From contig NC_064552.1 in NCBI RefSeq assembly GCF_023856365.1, positions 9,072,660 through 9,136,659 of the forward strand: a DNA stretch of 64,000 nucleotides. The letters are read 5' to 3'. Below the pieces are notes generated by a model that worked only from the letters and a program-made list of their open reading frames with translations, ran no database searches and had not been told where the DNA came from. Shown piece by piece: positions 39,131 to 55,455 of the stretch. Position numbers and translations under genes: made by a program. The first letter of the stretch is position 1; every line of letters begins with the position of its first letter. The DNA comes from Brienomyrus brachyistius (lineage: Eukaryota > Chordata > Actinopteri > Osteoglossiformes > Mormyridae).

Positions 39131-40811
39131 CTGTGATGATATAACTAATAAAAAGGTCATTTGTTTTGTGCGAGGAACTTTCCACCGCCCTTCCTTTGAA
39201 TTTGCATGACAGAGGGGTGGGAAAAAAAAAAATCTCCCCCGCTCAAGCAGAGATTGTATTTTGTTCAATCAAATCAGTGTTCACTCATTAGGAACCTCCT
39301 CCAAACTTCTGTAGGTGTCTTGTGGATGGCCTCACACAGCAAGAGTCAAAAATTACCTCATAATTACTATTCAGTCACCATAACAAGCAGGGCTGCCCCA
39401 CTGACACCCATGATAGAAGAGGGGGGAACGTAGAAGTTGATGGATACTAGATATTCATATTGTATATTGCCATATCCAATTAGATCTAGCACATAAACCA
39501 GCAGATTATACTTCTTTCTTAATGTCAGATACCCACATCTTGATATTAAGACATTATAAATTAAATAATTACTTGGAAATACTCTTCATTTCAACCTGGG
39601 AAAAGAGAGACAGTGTTAGTCAATTAAGCAAGATGCAGTCAAAGCATTTTGCGACTGATCCAGAATAACTCATTGCAACACTAATATTGAGTAAACGTAA
39701 CACAGAAGCATTAAATCATTAAATGCCGTCGTATTGTACAGCTAAATTAAATTGAATAGAATCGTAGAATATTGTCAGTTTTCCATGGAATGTTCTGGCA
39801 TTCAACTGCGGCTAATGTTAAATAACCAAGGAATGTTTTGATGGGGTTGCAGCCTTATGATTTAACTGCTGTGATTCCCCCCAACATTAATTTTACAGGA
39901 ATAATGGGGGCAAGGAGAAACATGCCAGAGTCATACCAAGTCCCTCCTTTTTGATCGAATACGTCACTCTCTCCAGTGATGTTTCTGCAGCATAAGCTGA
40001 CGTTTTATGCGTCGCTTTGAATGCAGTTACAAGGTTACTTTTTCTTCATTTCTAAAGATTCATTAACTGTATTCAGCTATACTTACCTTAATGATGACAA
40101 TGCCCTTAAAATATTTGAGTCATGGCTTTGTTTTCTTATGTAGACAACATGCAACCTGAAAAATGACATCATTTTCTGAAGTGCGTTACTTGTTAATAAA
40201 TTGTAGTTGCTTAGCCAAGCATGTATGCCTCAATTCCTTTAATTACACTACATATACATTATATTGTCATTTTAAAACTATCGAATCAACCTAAAATTAA
40301 TTATGTTTACTTAGCATGGTTTTTCATTTTGGTACCTTGACAATATAGACTTTGCGTTACTTGTAGTCTCTCCATCAACGTGTACGTAACGCGGGCGGAA
40401 AGGCCACACCACTACAAACTTAAACAACAGTACGCTTTCTTTGGGAATTTCATAATTAAAAGTCTGCCTAATGAGGTGTTGTTGACTGACAGGACAAAGA
40501 TACCCTTTCCCCTTCTGAGGATCAAATATGACAGAGAAGATGATGGCAATCGCATGTATGCTCAACAGGACGCAATTCTGACAGCTCGCTTTGTCCACGG
40601 GAAATTCTCAGAGCGTCCTGTTTGTGGTGTGCTTTCATAGGTGGGAGTTTACAGTGCAGAGGAGTTTAGCATTCATTAATGGCGCGCTATCCAATCCAGC
40701 ATCATAAGCATTGTTTGTAGTTTCATTCCACGCAGAAAAAGTTTGAAATTTGAAGAGGCCGACTCGACATTAGTAGCTCATAATTATTACTTTAATTTTA
40801 AAACAAATTCA

Positions 40812-41053
40812 GGGTTGCCAGCTCTCATGCTTCTGACGTGACACTCACGCTTTCAGACTCACACAAGAAATCTTATGACTCATCCATATTATTCCATTAT
40901 AAACCTTAAATGAGCTAGCTCAAAAGTACTGGGGCAGTTTGCAAACCCTACAGACTATTTACAAGCTAATAAAACTGCTACATACATGTAAAAGCTTGTG
41001 CAGACTTGAATCGAAAATCTCATGCCAGCCGGCCGACTGAAATTGACAACCCC
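40812..41053 (+). mobile_element. dispersed repeat, copy B (GGGTTGCCA-type termini)
   Basis: Second copy, same orientation as 28473-28730. It opens GGGTTGCCAGCTCTC and closes TTGACAACCCC, so the termini are inverted complements (GGGTTG-CA). Internal blocks CTTTCAGACTCACAC, CAGTTTGCAAACCCT and CAGACTATTTACAAG match copy A. Non-coding. Confidence 0.75.
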
Positions 41054-42854
41054 GCCTAATTTAAGATACCGTTGTGTATTTGTGTCTTTCAAAGCACCAT
41101 AGATTAACTCATAATTGGAAAATATGGCAGCAGTATTTTGAGGATAGTATTTGATTTCATTAGAATCAAAATAGCTACTTTTTTTTTTTTTTTTTTGGCC
41201 CGTTAATTATACGTTTCTAGAATAACACTTGCCCTAACCTTGTGTCACTTTAAAGTGCTTAGATGTGGTATGTTAATTATGACCGCTTTTGATGAGCTGT
41301 AGCCGGTGACACACATCAAACGATAAAAATAGGGAGTAATTATTGCCCCAACTTAGAGATACAAGCCTCGGACAGATATCACACAGAATTCCTCAGGGTC
41401 TCCGGCTTTGCTTGACGTGTCCAGATATGCAGATTACCGCTGATTATAAAATGTCATGAATGTTTTACAATATCTGCATTAGGCATAACCTTTTTTGCAT
41501 GTGCATGTGTACGTTTGTGACAGTAGATAATGGGTAAGAATGGATCTCAAAGTGCAACCTGAATCGCTTCAGTGACACCAATCAGCTTTCCGTAAAAGCT
41601 TTTGGCAGGCAACAAAATAGAAATATTCATATTGTGTTGAAGAAGGATGTTAACGTTGGACACCTATTTTAAAAAATAAGTTAATATGCTGCTGTAGCAT
41701 GTATAATGATCAAAGCTATATAAACAGCAAAGACACTGGTGGGGACTCACAATTTTTTTTCCTGCCCGTGACTCTTTAGCAGGTGCTAACTAGCTTTTAT
41801 ATCTCAACCCATGTACCAAGTGAACCAAGTTCCTATATAATTGTATGATCATTTGATGGGCAGCATAGTGAATAATATACAGTGATACAACAAACTTAGT
41901 TTTAGCTAAATTAATTCCCATACCAAGTACTAGTAACTTATTGAATAACTAGTAATAACTAGTAAGTTATTGAAAAAAGATGAATCACAGCAGAGATGCA
42001 TTAAACCAGCAAGGAAATTTTAAGAAAGACGTGCAATTTATAATCTTATCAAATTTATGATACATAAATAGATGAAATGTAATAACAGTTCGTTAGAACC
42101 TAAAGTTTATTATAAGGATGCAGTATTGATTTACAAATGTCATAGCATTAAAGAAGTAAGAATAAAGTAATAGGCAAACAGGTAAGCATTGATTAGGTTC
42201 TTTTTTATTAACAAATGTATGGAGACGTAGCTTTTCAATAGCAATTAAATTTAAAATGTTGCTATTTCTTTATATGGTTTCCTTAGCTTTACTATCAGAA
42301 AAATATCCCTGTAGTCCTGCATTGCCTGGATGGATGGATGGATGGATGGATGAAGGGGGAATAAATAGTTGGCTGACAATGTAAAATAAAAATCATGCTT
42401 GCGAATATTTACCTTCCCACACACAATTATTACTTCATATATCTTCTAATCTATATTTCACTGAAAGATTTAACTTGAAATTATAGCGTAAAGGAACAAT
42501 TATTTCTCTTTTGAAAGTAAAGGCTTCTGTTTTATATTAAGTATTGCTGTCTGAGAACAGATTTAATGCCACTGTCGTTATAAACACAGGCATGTTCAGT
42601 GTTTCAGCAAATCTTTGTAGCGCCAACACAACACCGTTAAAATATTTCCACTGCTAAGTGTGTCTCCTGTACCCTGAACAGACTGATTCCAACATGTTCT
42701 AAAATATTTTTGATGTAATGTGCATTACATAAAAAGAAGGTCAAATATATTTTAATAGTTCATATTATACGCTGTATTACATAAGAATAAGGGCGATAAA
42801 TGGGCTCTGGGTTCTCAAATATGCATTAAGTATTTTGGTGAAAATGTACCAAAA

Positions 42855-42887
<33 letters not shown>

Positions 42888-45800
42888 AAATTTTATTGGT
42901 CTGTTTGCTGCAGGTGTATTAATTCCTTTTGTTGTACCGCTGGTACGTTCAGCGCATCACCTCCTGTGATGCTGTTCAATATTCTGGATCAAAACCTTGA
43001 GAGGCTTGTCAGCACTGGCCGCCAATCATCTGCTGCTCCGCCAATATTTATTTTTAACGTCTAACATCTGTCAGCAGTTATAGTTTTACTCAACTAACAG
43101 GTCTCAAAACCCGCAAGTCTACTAACATGCAGCAGGGCCATCGGAAGAATTCAATACACAGGATCTGTTTTGAATTAATTCTAAATAATGAAATGAATAC
43201 TGTCTCAGGAGAATTTTCCATTTCACAAAGCAGTTGACCAAGCTCAGTGCAACTTTTAATATGCATGTTTTTAGGTGTTATGCATACATGTTTGCATCAT
43301 TGAGATTTTTTTTTTCCATTTACTTGTCAGTTTTTCCTAATGTTAAATATCGTTTTAAAGATCTTTTTTCTAATTTTACTGCTGTATTCCATTTGACTGC
43401 TACGTAAAAATAGTATTGACTAAATGCACTTTTTTTTTATTGAATTGAATACATAGAAACAGTTTTTTCATGTATTGGCTTCTTGAAAACATCAGAATAC
43501 ATCCATAGCTATAGCTAGAGGTCACACGCTGCTGGTCGTGTAAGTGAGAACAATGCAATATTTTGGTGACAATACAGAACAATAGAATTGTGGTGCAAAT
43601 ATGTATATCACTTTGTGTAGCAGACTAATCATATATTGAACGGACACTATATTAGAACATGAAGTAATAAATCCTGGCCAGTCTTGTTTTCCTAGCTAAT
43701 GTCATTCATAAAATAATTTAAGAAAAAAACCTGAGGGAAACATTCCGTAAGCAGCACTTCAAGATGTTCTCCTGTAAGTTGGATCTCCGGCCAGGTTTAT
43801 AACGTTCTCCGTCAGGAAAGGTACGGAAGAGCCATGCAGTTAAAGGATCCCACGTTCCATGCATTTAGGAGACGTTTCATAATGAGAGCCCATTTCCGGA
43901 GCCAGGCAGGCTGGTAATGTGCACTTAGACGAGACAAAACTGTTATTTGCTCCAAAGGATTTCATCGCAGATAAATCTGCGTAATTGAAATCACATGCCG
44001 CACTGACATGCTATAAGTACGCCAAAGCCGTGCGGTAAGCAAACTGAGAAGGTGGTGGCGGCTGGGGGGGCTGTGGGGGGGGGGGGGAGGACGCTGCGCC
44101 AGGGACATATGGTTTTATTTCCGCAGCGGAGTGAGACCTAAGAGATGATATGCCGGTCACGGCAGGTCAGCCCTCGTCGCCGGCCGACGGGAGCCACTCT
44201 GTCGTAGCACCTCTATCACCTCGCTTGTGTCATACGAACGTCATGCTCGCTCGGCCAGCCACAAAAGCTCGGCGTCCCCCGTCTTCAGGCCAGGGCAGAT
44301 TTTGAGCGGGACACGTCCGCCGACCCCATTGTCTTCACCACGTGGCCCTTCCCGGAGTTCGGCAAGCGGGGGTTTGGCACGTAGTTAAGGTGGCGGATGC
44401 CACCGGAGATGCCCTCCCCTGCATTCCGCTAAAGGACGAAGCCGGACGGAAGATCCTCGCAGGAGGATGCCTTGGTCCCATAGCCTTTCTGGAGGCAGAC
44501 CAGTCTACGGACGGCTCCCCTCAGAGTGCCAGGGAGACCCAGGGACTGACAGGGGCTGCTTGTGATGCCTCGCTGATGAGAGCCAATCAGCTGGCAGTAT
44601 CTCAGGGGCGCTTTTTTTTATTTATTAATTTCTTCCCCATGCTTTCGTTTTTTTTTTGTCGTCATCTGGCAGGCTCAAGTAAAGATGAGCTTGATTGACA
44701 GATGCATTCAGATTCACAGTTTATTGGTTTCCGCGAAAGAGCCAGATATGCCAATTTAGACAGGGGAGTGACAAAAAAAGTTTCCATCTAAATGGAATAA
44801 TTTTACTACTGGGAATTCTCAGCTGGGGGAAGAACGGCGGCAAGTGTTTTTTTTTATATTTTAACAAGGGCTGAATGACAAACATATAGACAGTTAGAGG
44901 TTGACAGAACAGCGCCGTTTGATGCTTCACAGGGGAGCTATGAAATAAACAAAAGGCAGGGAGACTGAATTTCAATCACGGGAGGGCTGCCTCCAGTAGG
45001 AGGCCTGCAGCAGCAGCAAGTAACTGGGCCGCTGCAGCCTGAGACGCCAAAAGTCGGCCTCAATGCCGAGACCGTAGCTGAAGCTCCTTGATTCTGGATT
45101 TCGCCTTTATATTGGCGGAGTGTCCTGCAGAAAGCTTTTGAGGGTTTGAGAAGAACCAGGTGATGTGGTCAGTGTTCTGTCGGGTAGGTGGGAGGTGTAG
45201 AGGTTCTGGCAAGGGGGGGGGGGGATCTTTCTGGTGCACCAAACACAGCCAGTGCCTCTCCTTTACCACCCTGCAAACCGCATCGAATTTCATTTAAACC
45301 TCTTTTGACATCTTTGGGTCGTTGCTTAAGGTGTTAGCGATACAGCTAATAAAATCTGTGAGCTGTTAAGGGAATATGACTGAACTGCGTATATACATAG
45401 CACACGTATTATTAAACCTCTTAAGTGAACTGCATATTATATGTATGTAACAATTACATAACCAAACAAATCAACTGGCAAAACAAATAAAATGAACAAA
45501 TGCAACCAATTTAGTTTCGGAACTGACGAACAATAGCAAGTACTTCACCCCACTGATTACCAGGGAAGTACAAAACGTGTATTTTAGCCAAGGGAATAAA
45601 CAAACAGTTTTTTTAATTCGAATAATTAGCATATTTATCTGTTTATGTAGCTGCCCTTATATACGCTTATTAGGTAAACAAATGTCAAAGCCACAAAATG
45701 TCTGGTCAATTGTTTTTCCTCCACACAAGTTCCACTTTGGGTTTCAGACACATTGTTAATGTGTTAGGTAATGAGCACTAGAGACGGACAGATTATAATA

Positions 45801-47100
45801 ACTTTTATACCAATTACTCACTGAATACCAATACTAGCCATACAAAGAGCGCAGAATATGCTGCAGAGAGGACTTCCTGGCCAAGCTAAACACCTTTCTC
45901 TGGAGCTGAATGCTAATTGCATTCAGACACAGCTCTTAAATATTTCTGCTTTACAAAGCGCCGAAAGGTTCAGTATTCAGTTTGCTCACTGATCCAGATC
46001 GTGAAAAAAAAAACACTTTTCCTTATTCTGACTGCGGGCTTCAAACATATGATATAGTCTGTATCAAGTTCATTTATTTAACTAGCGCTTGTAATTAAAA
46101 TTCAATTCATCGTGCTTTGCATAAAGGCATATATTACATCCTGCTGTTTTCCTGCTCAGCTGGCTTCTGCGTTGGACAGGATTCAGTCAGATCTGCACCA
46201 AATCTGTCCTTAAACTTCAGCTGAATGACTCCTCTTTGTCAATGAGCACAATAACTTTGGTCATGTTTTTAAAATGTCGTAAAATGCCGTCCAGTTTAGT
46301 ATGAGAATTCCATCCAAGAATGATTTAATCGGTATTGCCTGCCTATTGAGTATTAAGTGCAAGTCCCCTGAAAATCTTGATTATTTTTATGGTTTCACTA
46401 TCAAACTTCCAGCATTTTTTGGATTATAAGCAGCGCATTGGCCCTTCATGCTGGATGTATATGAAACAGGCGGGTGCCCCCTCTGTGCCCTTAAATCTCT
46501 GAAAAGATACAGCTGACTGCTGGATGAGAGCTGGGATCATATGATCTACACGCCATGATCTCCACACTAAGAGATTTACTGATGCTTTCATTGCTTATTA
46601 AGGGAACGAACATATTTGTTGTGGATTCCATCCTCATTAAACACGAGGGGCAGCACATTACCTGACTGTACCACGGTGAATTTTCCCTCGAAAACATATG
46701 GCGATATTTTGTATTCATCACGCGACAACTTGCATTTACATGCCTAGACGCAGCAGTCAAAGGTAAACATTTCAATCATTCATTACTATTCAGTCCTGTC
46801 TTCTATAATTTATATTATGTTAGGAAACTTGGTAAGAAGCCTGGTAATTCAATTAAAACTAGCAGCCACTTACCTTTGCAGTTCACTGTCATTGTCCACA
46901 AGTTTTGTCGACTCTGGAAAATTATTTTGGATATTATTATTTTTACCATTAAATTATGTAATAACATGTGTAACTATGTCACACTTGTACAATATATTAT
47001 TATTATTATACTGAGTACCAAAATCTGTATGTTGTTCATACACAGGCACACTCATACAAGTACCCAGTCAAATATTTAGGGTTAAGGACGTTAATAACAA
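41054..47100. other. intergenic between pax2 3' end and repeat copy B
   Basis: AT-rich with a T18 run near 41180, a (ATGG)n microsatellite at 42327-42352, a T28 run at 42856-42883, and G13 and G12 runs at 44075-44087 and 45213-45224. The stretch 43960-44700 is GC-richer and carries a 118-codon ORF with no recognisable domain. No gene called. Confidence 0.55.
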
Positions 47101-47119
47101 GTGACATGAAGTCATACAG

Positions 47120-50100
47120 CCGTGTTGACATACAAAAATTTATTTCTCATGTGCACCAAAAAATTCGAACAGAACTGGAACAATGATTGAAGCCTCGTGG
47201 CTTTAGTTATAGACCATGGAAAATCCTTTTTCAGATCTGTGACACTCGCTTTGTATCATTTTTACAACTGTAGGAGACCCGATCCTTCAAATAAGCTCTG
47301 CAGTCATAGCTTCCTTCACCTCTCTTTTTTTTTTTTGTTCAGTTCAGGTAGTCAACAGTGGTACCCAACTGTCAGATCAAGAGTTCAGTAAGAAATATAG
47401 CAGTTAATAGTCAAAGTGCAATATGATTGTTACACGTTTCCTGTTTTCAGAGCAAGGGGGTTGCAGTCCTCAGTAGATTTTGTGTTTTTTTTTTTCCCAT
47501 TTTTATTTTTATTTTTTTTTCTCTTTGCCATAAGATTGCAGGAGTTATAGGGTCACCCGATTCAGATGTAATGTTCACAGTAGCTTTAAAAATTATACCT
47601 TTGTATAGGAATTTACTATTTTGCAACATTTTTTTCAATTCCACAGGGTGTGCATGTATGAAAAAAGCATGCAAATTGACCACAATTACATAGGTTGAGT
47701 GATGCCGTTACTATAACATCTAATAGTCACAAAAAAGTTTTCGCCGAACGTGAGGCGGGAGGCCCCCTGCGAGGGGGGTGGGGGGGGGGGCCCGCTGGCC
47801 ACGTCGGCTGAAACGTAGTCACACTTCACAATGAACGTGGAATGAAGGTCACAATCAGACGACGGTTGTGAAAACAGCCTTAAGAATCAGAGAATGAAAA
47901 TATTTTTGATCACACCTAGCAAGCGCGTCGGTAATTTCCTCTCACACCGAAAGCTGTAGTTGCGTCGGTAAAACGGTTGAGTCCAATAAAAGAAGATGGT
48001 AAAGAAAGCCTTTTTTCTTCTTCTCGGTTTGCATAGCAATTATAAAAAAAAAAAACAAAAAAAAACGGAAGTAAACAAATAAAGGGAAAAAAAAGTACAG
48101 TGTCAAACGTACAGGTGAGGGTGAGTGACACGTTTGGACCGGAGATTCTACTGGCTTACGAGTTGGTTCCATGCTTTGCCTTTTCCTAGAGCATGACAGA
48201 ACTTTAGACAAAAATAAAAAGCTATGCTGTTATTTCTCCTTTTCGTATCTACAAACGGGACGAAGCAAACTGGGAATGACGCTGCGTTCAGGATGTAGCT
48301 GTTCTTTCGGTATATACAGAGTGGGCGTGTCCTCGCACCCCACACAAACCATTCTACGAAGCAGCAATTCGTCGCAAATAACATGACATTAAATAACTGT
48401 AAGAATTCACCAATTTTTACAGGTTAATATGCATATGATGATCGTTTTTTTTTTTCCTCTGCATAATATTACCACATACATTTTCAGAGTTGACTAGTTA
48501 TTTTGTTTTTTTACTATAATACTGCTTGTACAATGCATACACATACTGTAAATAAAATATTAACACGAACTAAATCTTTGGCAAATGCAGTAAAAAGTAC
48601 ATTCACTTTACATTTTAGGAGCAGTATGAATGAAAAATGTTCTCTAAAAAGGTTTCCCCCAATTCCGACTGAACTATATTAACTACTATTTAGGAAAAAA
48701 AAAAATGTAATGAAGCTACGGATTGCTTTCATTAAATGGTCTCTGTAATAAATAATTGTAGCATTTTATGGAAAGTTGAAGGGGTTCCCCGGAGCCTAGC
48801 ATGATCCTGTTGACTTTCCCTTGTGAAATACTATTCTGTGACTGACATTAGACTGAAGGTCAACCTTGTATTAGCTTAAAAGAAAGAATAGATGAACACA
48901 GTGTTTTTAAAGGCTATCATGGCTGTTCCTAAGGATGGTATGTATCTTTTCTTGAAGTTGCATGTTCCCTGCGTGCAGATGGAGACCGTGTTGCGTTTTG
49001 CGTGGCGCGGAGCCTGAGACTTCAGCATTCGTGCGATGCAGGTACGGCGGCCACCAAAGTCTTGCCAAGCTGCCAGATCAGGATGCTTGATTCTCTCCCT
49101 CCCCTTTGCTGTCTCTCCTCATCGCTCGCAGACAAACAGACGTACGCACGCGCGCGCACACGTGTGTTTGGCGCGAACCAAAACGCACGTGGGGAAACTG
49201 AACACTGATGCATCTCGGTACGTTACAAGTTAGGTATAAAAACTGAAGGTCGTTTAAGTCATCGGGAACTTGGAGAAACAGCACTTTGGACAGATGCTTC
49301 GACGCACGTACACTTCGTATTCATGGACCGGTGCATTTAAATACTCCTAAATTTAAACACAGAGTGGTATTTGTCGGTATGCCTGTAATGGGAAATGTAA
49401 CCTGAACATGAACTCGCATTTTGTCGCCTTTTTAAGTGCTAGCTCAACCCAATTGCTGTAAGTAACCTTTACACTTGTTTATTTTGCTTGACAGTTTTCC
49501 ATGCTGTCCCACTGCAGGAAAAGGTAGCAGTCTTAATTGAATTCTGCATGATACAATCCTACAGTGTCAGACCCTCGGATAATAGTGCAAAATCAAGGAC
49601 AAATTGAATATTGTAAGGACTTGTATCATTTGCTGTGTCCCAGAAATACAAAAACGACTGAAGAAAAGAACAAAAAAAAAAACAACAAAAAAAATAAAAA
49701 TAAAATAAACCAAACAATTCTAAATGTTCCTAAAGACCTTCGTAATAACAGCAACAGTAATACCAAAAATTAATTTAACCAAAAAAATTAAGTATATATT
49801 TTGCTAATTTAAATTCGGGTGTGTGGAAGACCACCATGCTCGGCGGCCCCCTTTCGTTTTCACACATATGTTCTTTTTACATCTGATTGTGTATCACAGG
49901 AAAAGAAAGAATGTCCACTTATCGTTTTCTGTGGCATTGTCAAGAACGGATATGTTCACACATGCTGTTCCGCGGATCAGGAACCGATATGGATAGAGTC
50001 AGCGGTTGAGAGTAAAGCACCAAACGGCAGCCCACTCTGATGCTACTGTCTTCAGCGCACGACGCTCTCGGTAAACCAGCAAACCATGGAACTGCTACGG

Positions 50101-50559
50101 AACCAGGAGGACCTGACGCTGAGTGAGCCGTGATCGTGTTCGAGACCGGATTCTTCGGGAAGGCGAGATCGATCAAGTGAAGGAACGTGTTGATCCATGA
50201 CGAGAAAATCAAACTAATAAAATAGGAGAAAAAGCCACGTCACTTTTTTTTTTTTTTTTTTAACTTCGCTTTCTTCACACCGTGTTTTTCTTCATGTTTT
50301 ATAATATATATATTTAGAATCTCTCAAAGTCTTTCTGGAATTGTACAGTCTTGCTGATGGGAGACTAGGACTTGAAGTCAGAGGGGTCAGATTTGTGTGG
50401 AGTCGTCGGGTGTCCCTATTAGTCCGTCCTCCTTTCTCTGAGCAAGAGATGGGATGTTCTGAAGCCACTTTCCATTTCTTTGACCTTAACGCTGTTCACA
50501 CCGGTACAATATGGAGGACAAAAGCATCGTCCTGTAGTTTGATTTGGTTTCCATTGTAA
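47120..50559 (-). other. pax2: putative pax2 3' UTR (end uncertain)
   Basis: No coding sequence follows the pax2 stop codon. On the minus strand the first hexamer I would trust is AATAAA at 47144-47139 (TTTATT on the plus strand), followed by a T/G-rich stretch. Another AATAAA is at 49483-49478. A 3' UTR of 2-3.4 kb would suit the known size of vertebrate Pax2 transcripts. The region holds A/T-rich tracts (49667-49715, 48040-48066, 47485-47520), a G11 run at 47780-47790, and otherwise unique sequence. Only the stop-proximal boundary is certain; RNA data would fix the end. Confidence 0.35.
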
Positions 50560-50636
50560 CTAGTGGCGGTCATAGGCAGTGGCAGCAGTGGGTGGAGCTG
50601 AGCCTCTTGATGCGGCACTATAATAATAAGGGGAAC
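50560..50636 (-). CDS. pax2: pax2 terminal coding exon (SPYYYS...AYDRH, stop)
   Basis: The coding part is 77 bp: acceptor CTTTTAG, then GT TCC CCT and on to GAC CGC CAC TAG. It encodes SPYYYSAASRGSAPPTAATA followed by YDRH, the invariant C-terminus of Pax2/5/8 proteins. In the family this segment tempers (inhibits) the upstream transactivation domain. TAG occupies 50562-50560 on the minus strand. The exon continues leftward as 3' UTR. The intron upstream (50637-51294) is only 658 bp. Confidence 0.95.
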
Positions 50637-55245
<4,609 letters not shown>

Positions 55246-55455
55246 CTGCGAGGATAGGCTGGCTTGCATACTGCCCGTAGCTGGGGCCGTTTCGGGCATA
55301 GGCAGTGTAGCAAGGGGTGGAGGCGTCTACTGACACAGTGGGCTGGAATGGCTGGTGGAGCGCTAGGCCGGAGCCTGCCAGGGACGAGGGGGTGAAAGGG
55401 GCCAGGGACACCTCGAGGGGCTCCTGCTTTACACAGACCGAGGATGAGTGGGATT
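55246..55455 (-). CDS. pax2: pax2 in-frame cassette exon resembling the Pax8 Ser/Thr-rich exon
   Basis: This 210-bp exon (70 codons, phase 1/1) has acceptor CCGGCAG and donor GTACAC. It encodes SHSSSVCVKQEPLEVSLAP, FTPSSLAGSGLALHQPF and, at the end, YGQYASQPILAG. The same layout (an SP..IKQE.PEVS start, a TPSSL core, a YGQF..Q.LL.G end) occurs in PAX8 between its YPVV and REMVGPTLPGY segments. This is therefore the Pax2 counterpart of that Pax8 exon. It is absent from the main human PAX2 isoforms I can recall. VKQE is a perfect psi-K-x-E sumoylation consensus, and the matching lysine in PAX8 is a reported SUMO site. Because the length is divisible by three and both junction phases match, it can be included or skipped freely. 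Splice use is inferred, not observed. Confidence 0.87.

Larger units (their letters stand above)
35622..40811. other. intergenic, no supported gene
   Basis: Unique sequence holding the candidate regulatory stretches listed, a telomere-like tract at 37131-37152, CT-rich runs at 38390-38424 and a G-rich zone at 38575-38660. An 86-codon plus ORF at 40380-40640 has a protein-like composition but no recognisable family. Confidence 0.6.

Noticed and set aside
40380..40640. 86-codon ORF with protein-like composition
   Set aside because: An antisense ORF of similar length overlaps it and no family is recognised; more likely chance or conserved non-coding DNA.
44342..44698. 118-codon plus-strand ORF
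   Set aside because: No recognisable family. GC-rich start and a poly-T-encoded Phe-rich end argue for chance.
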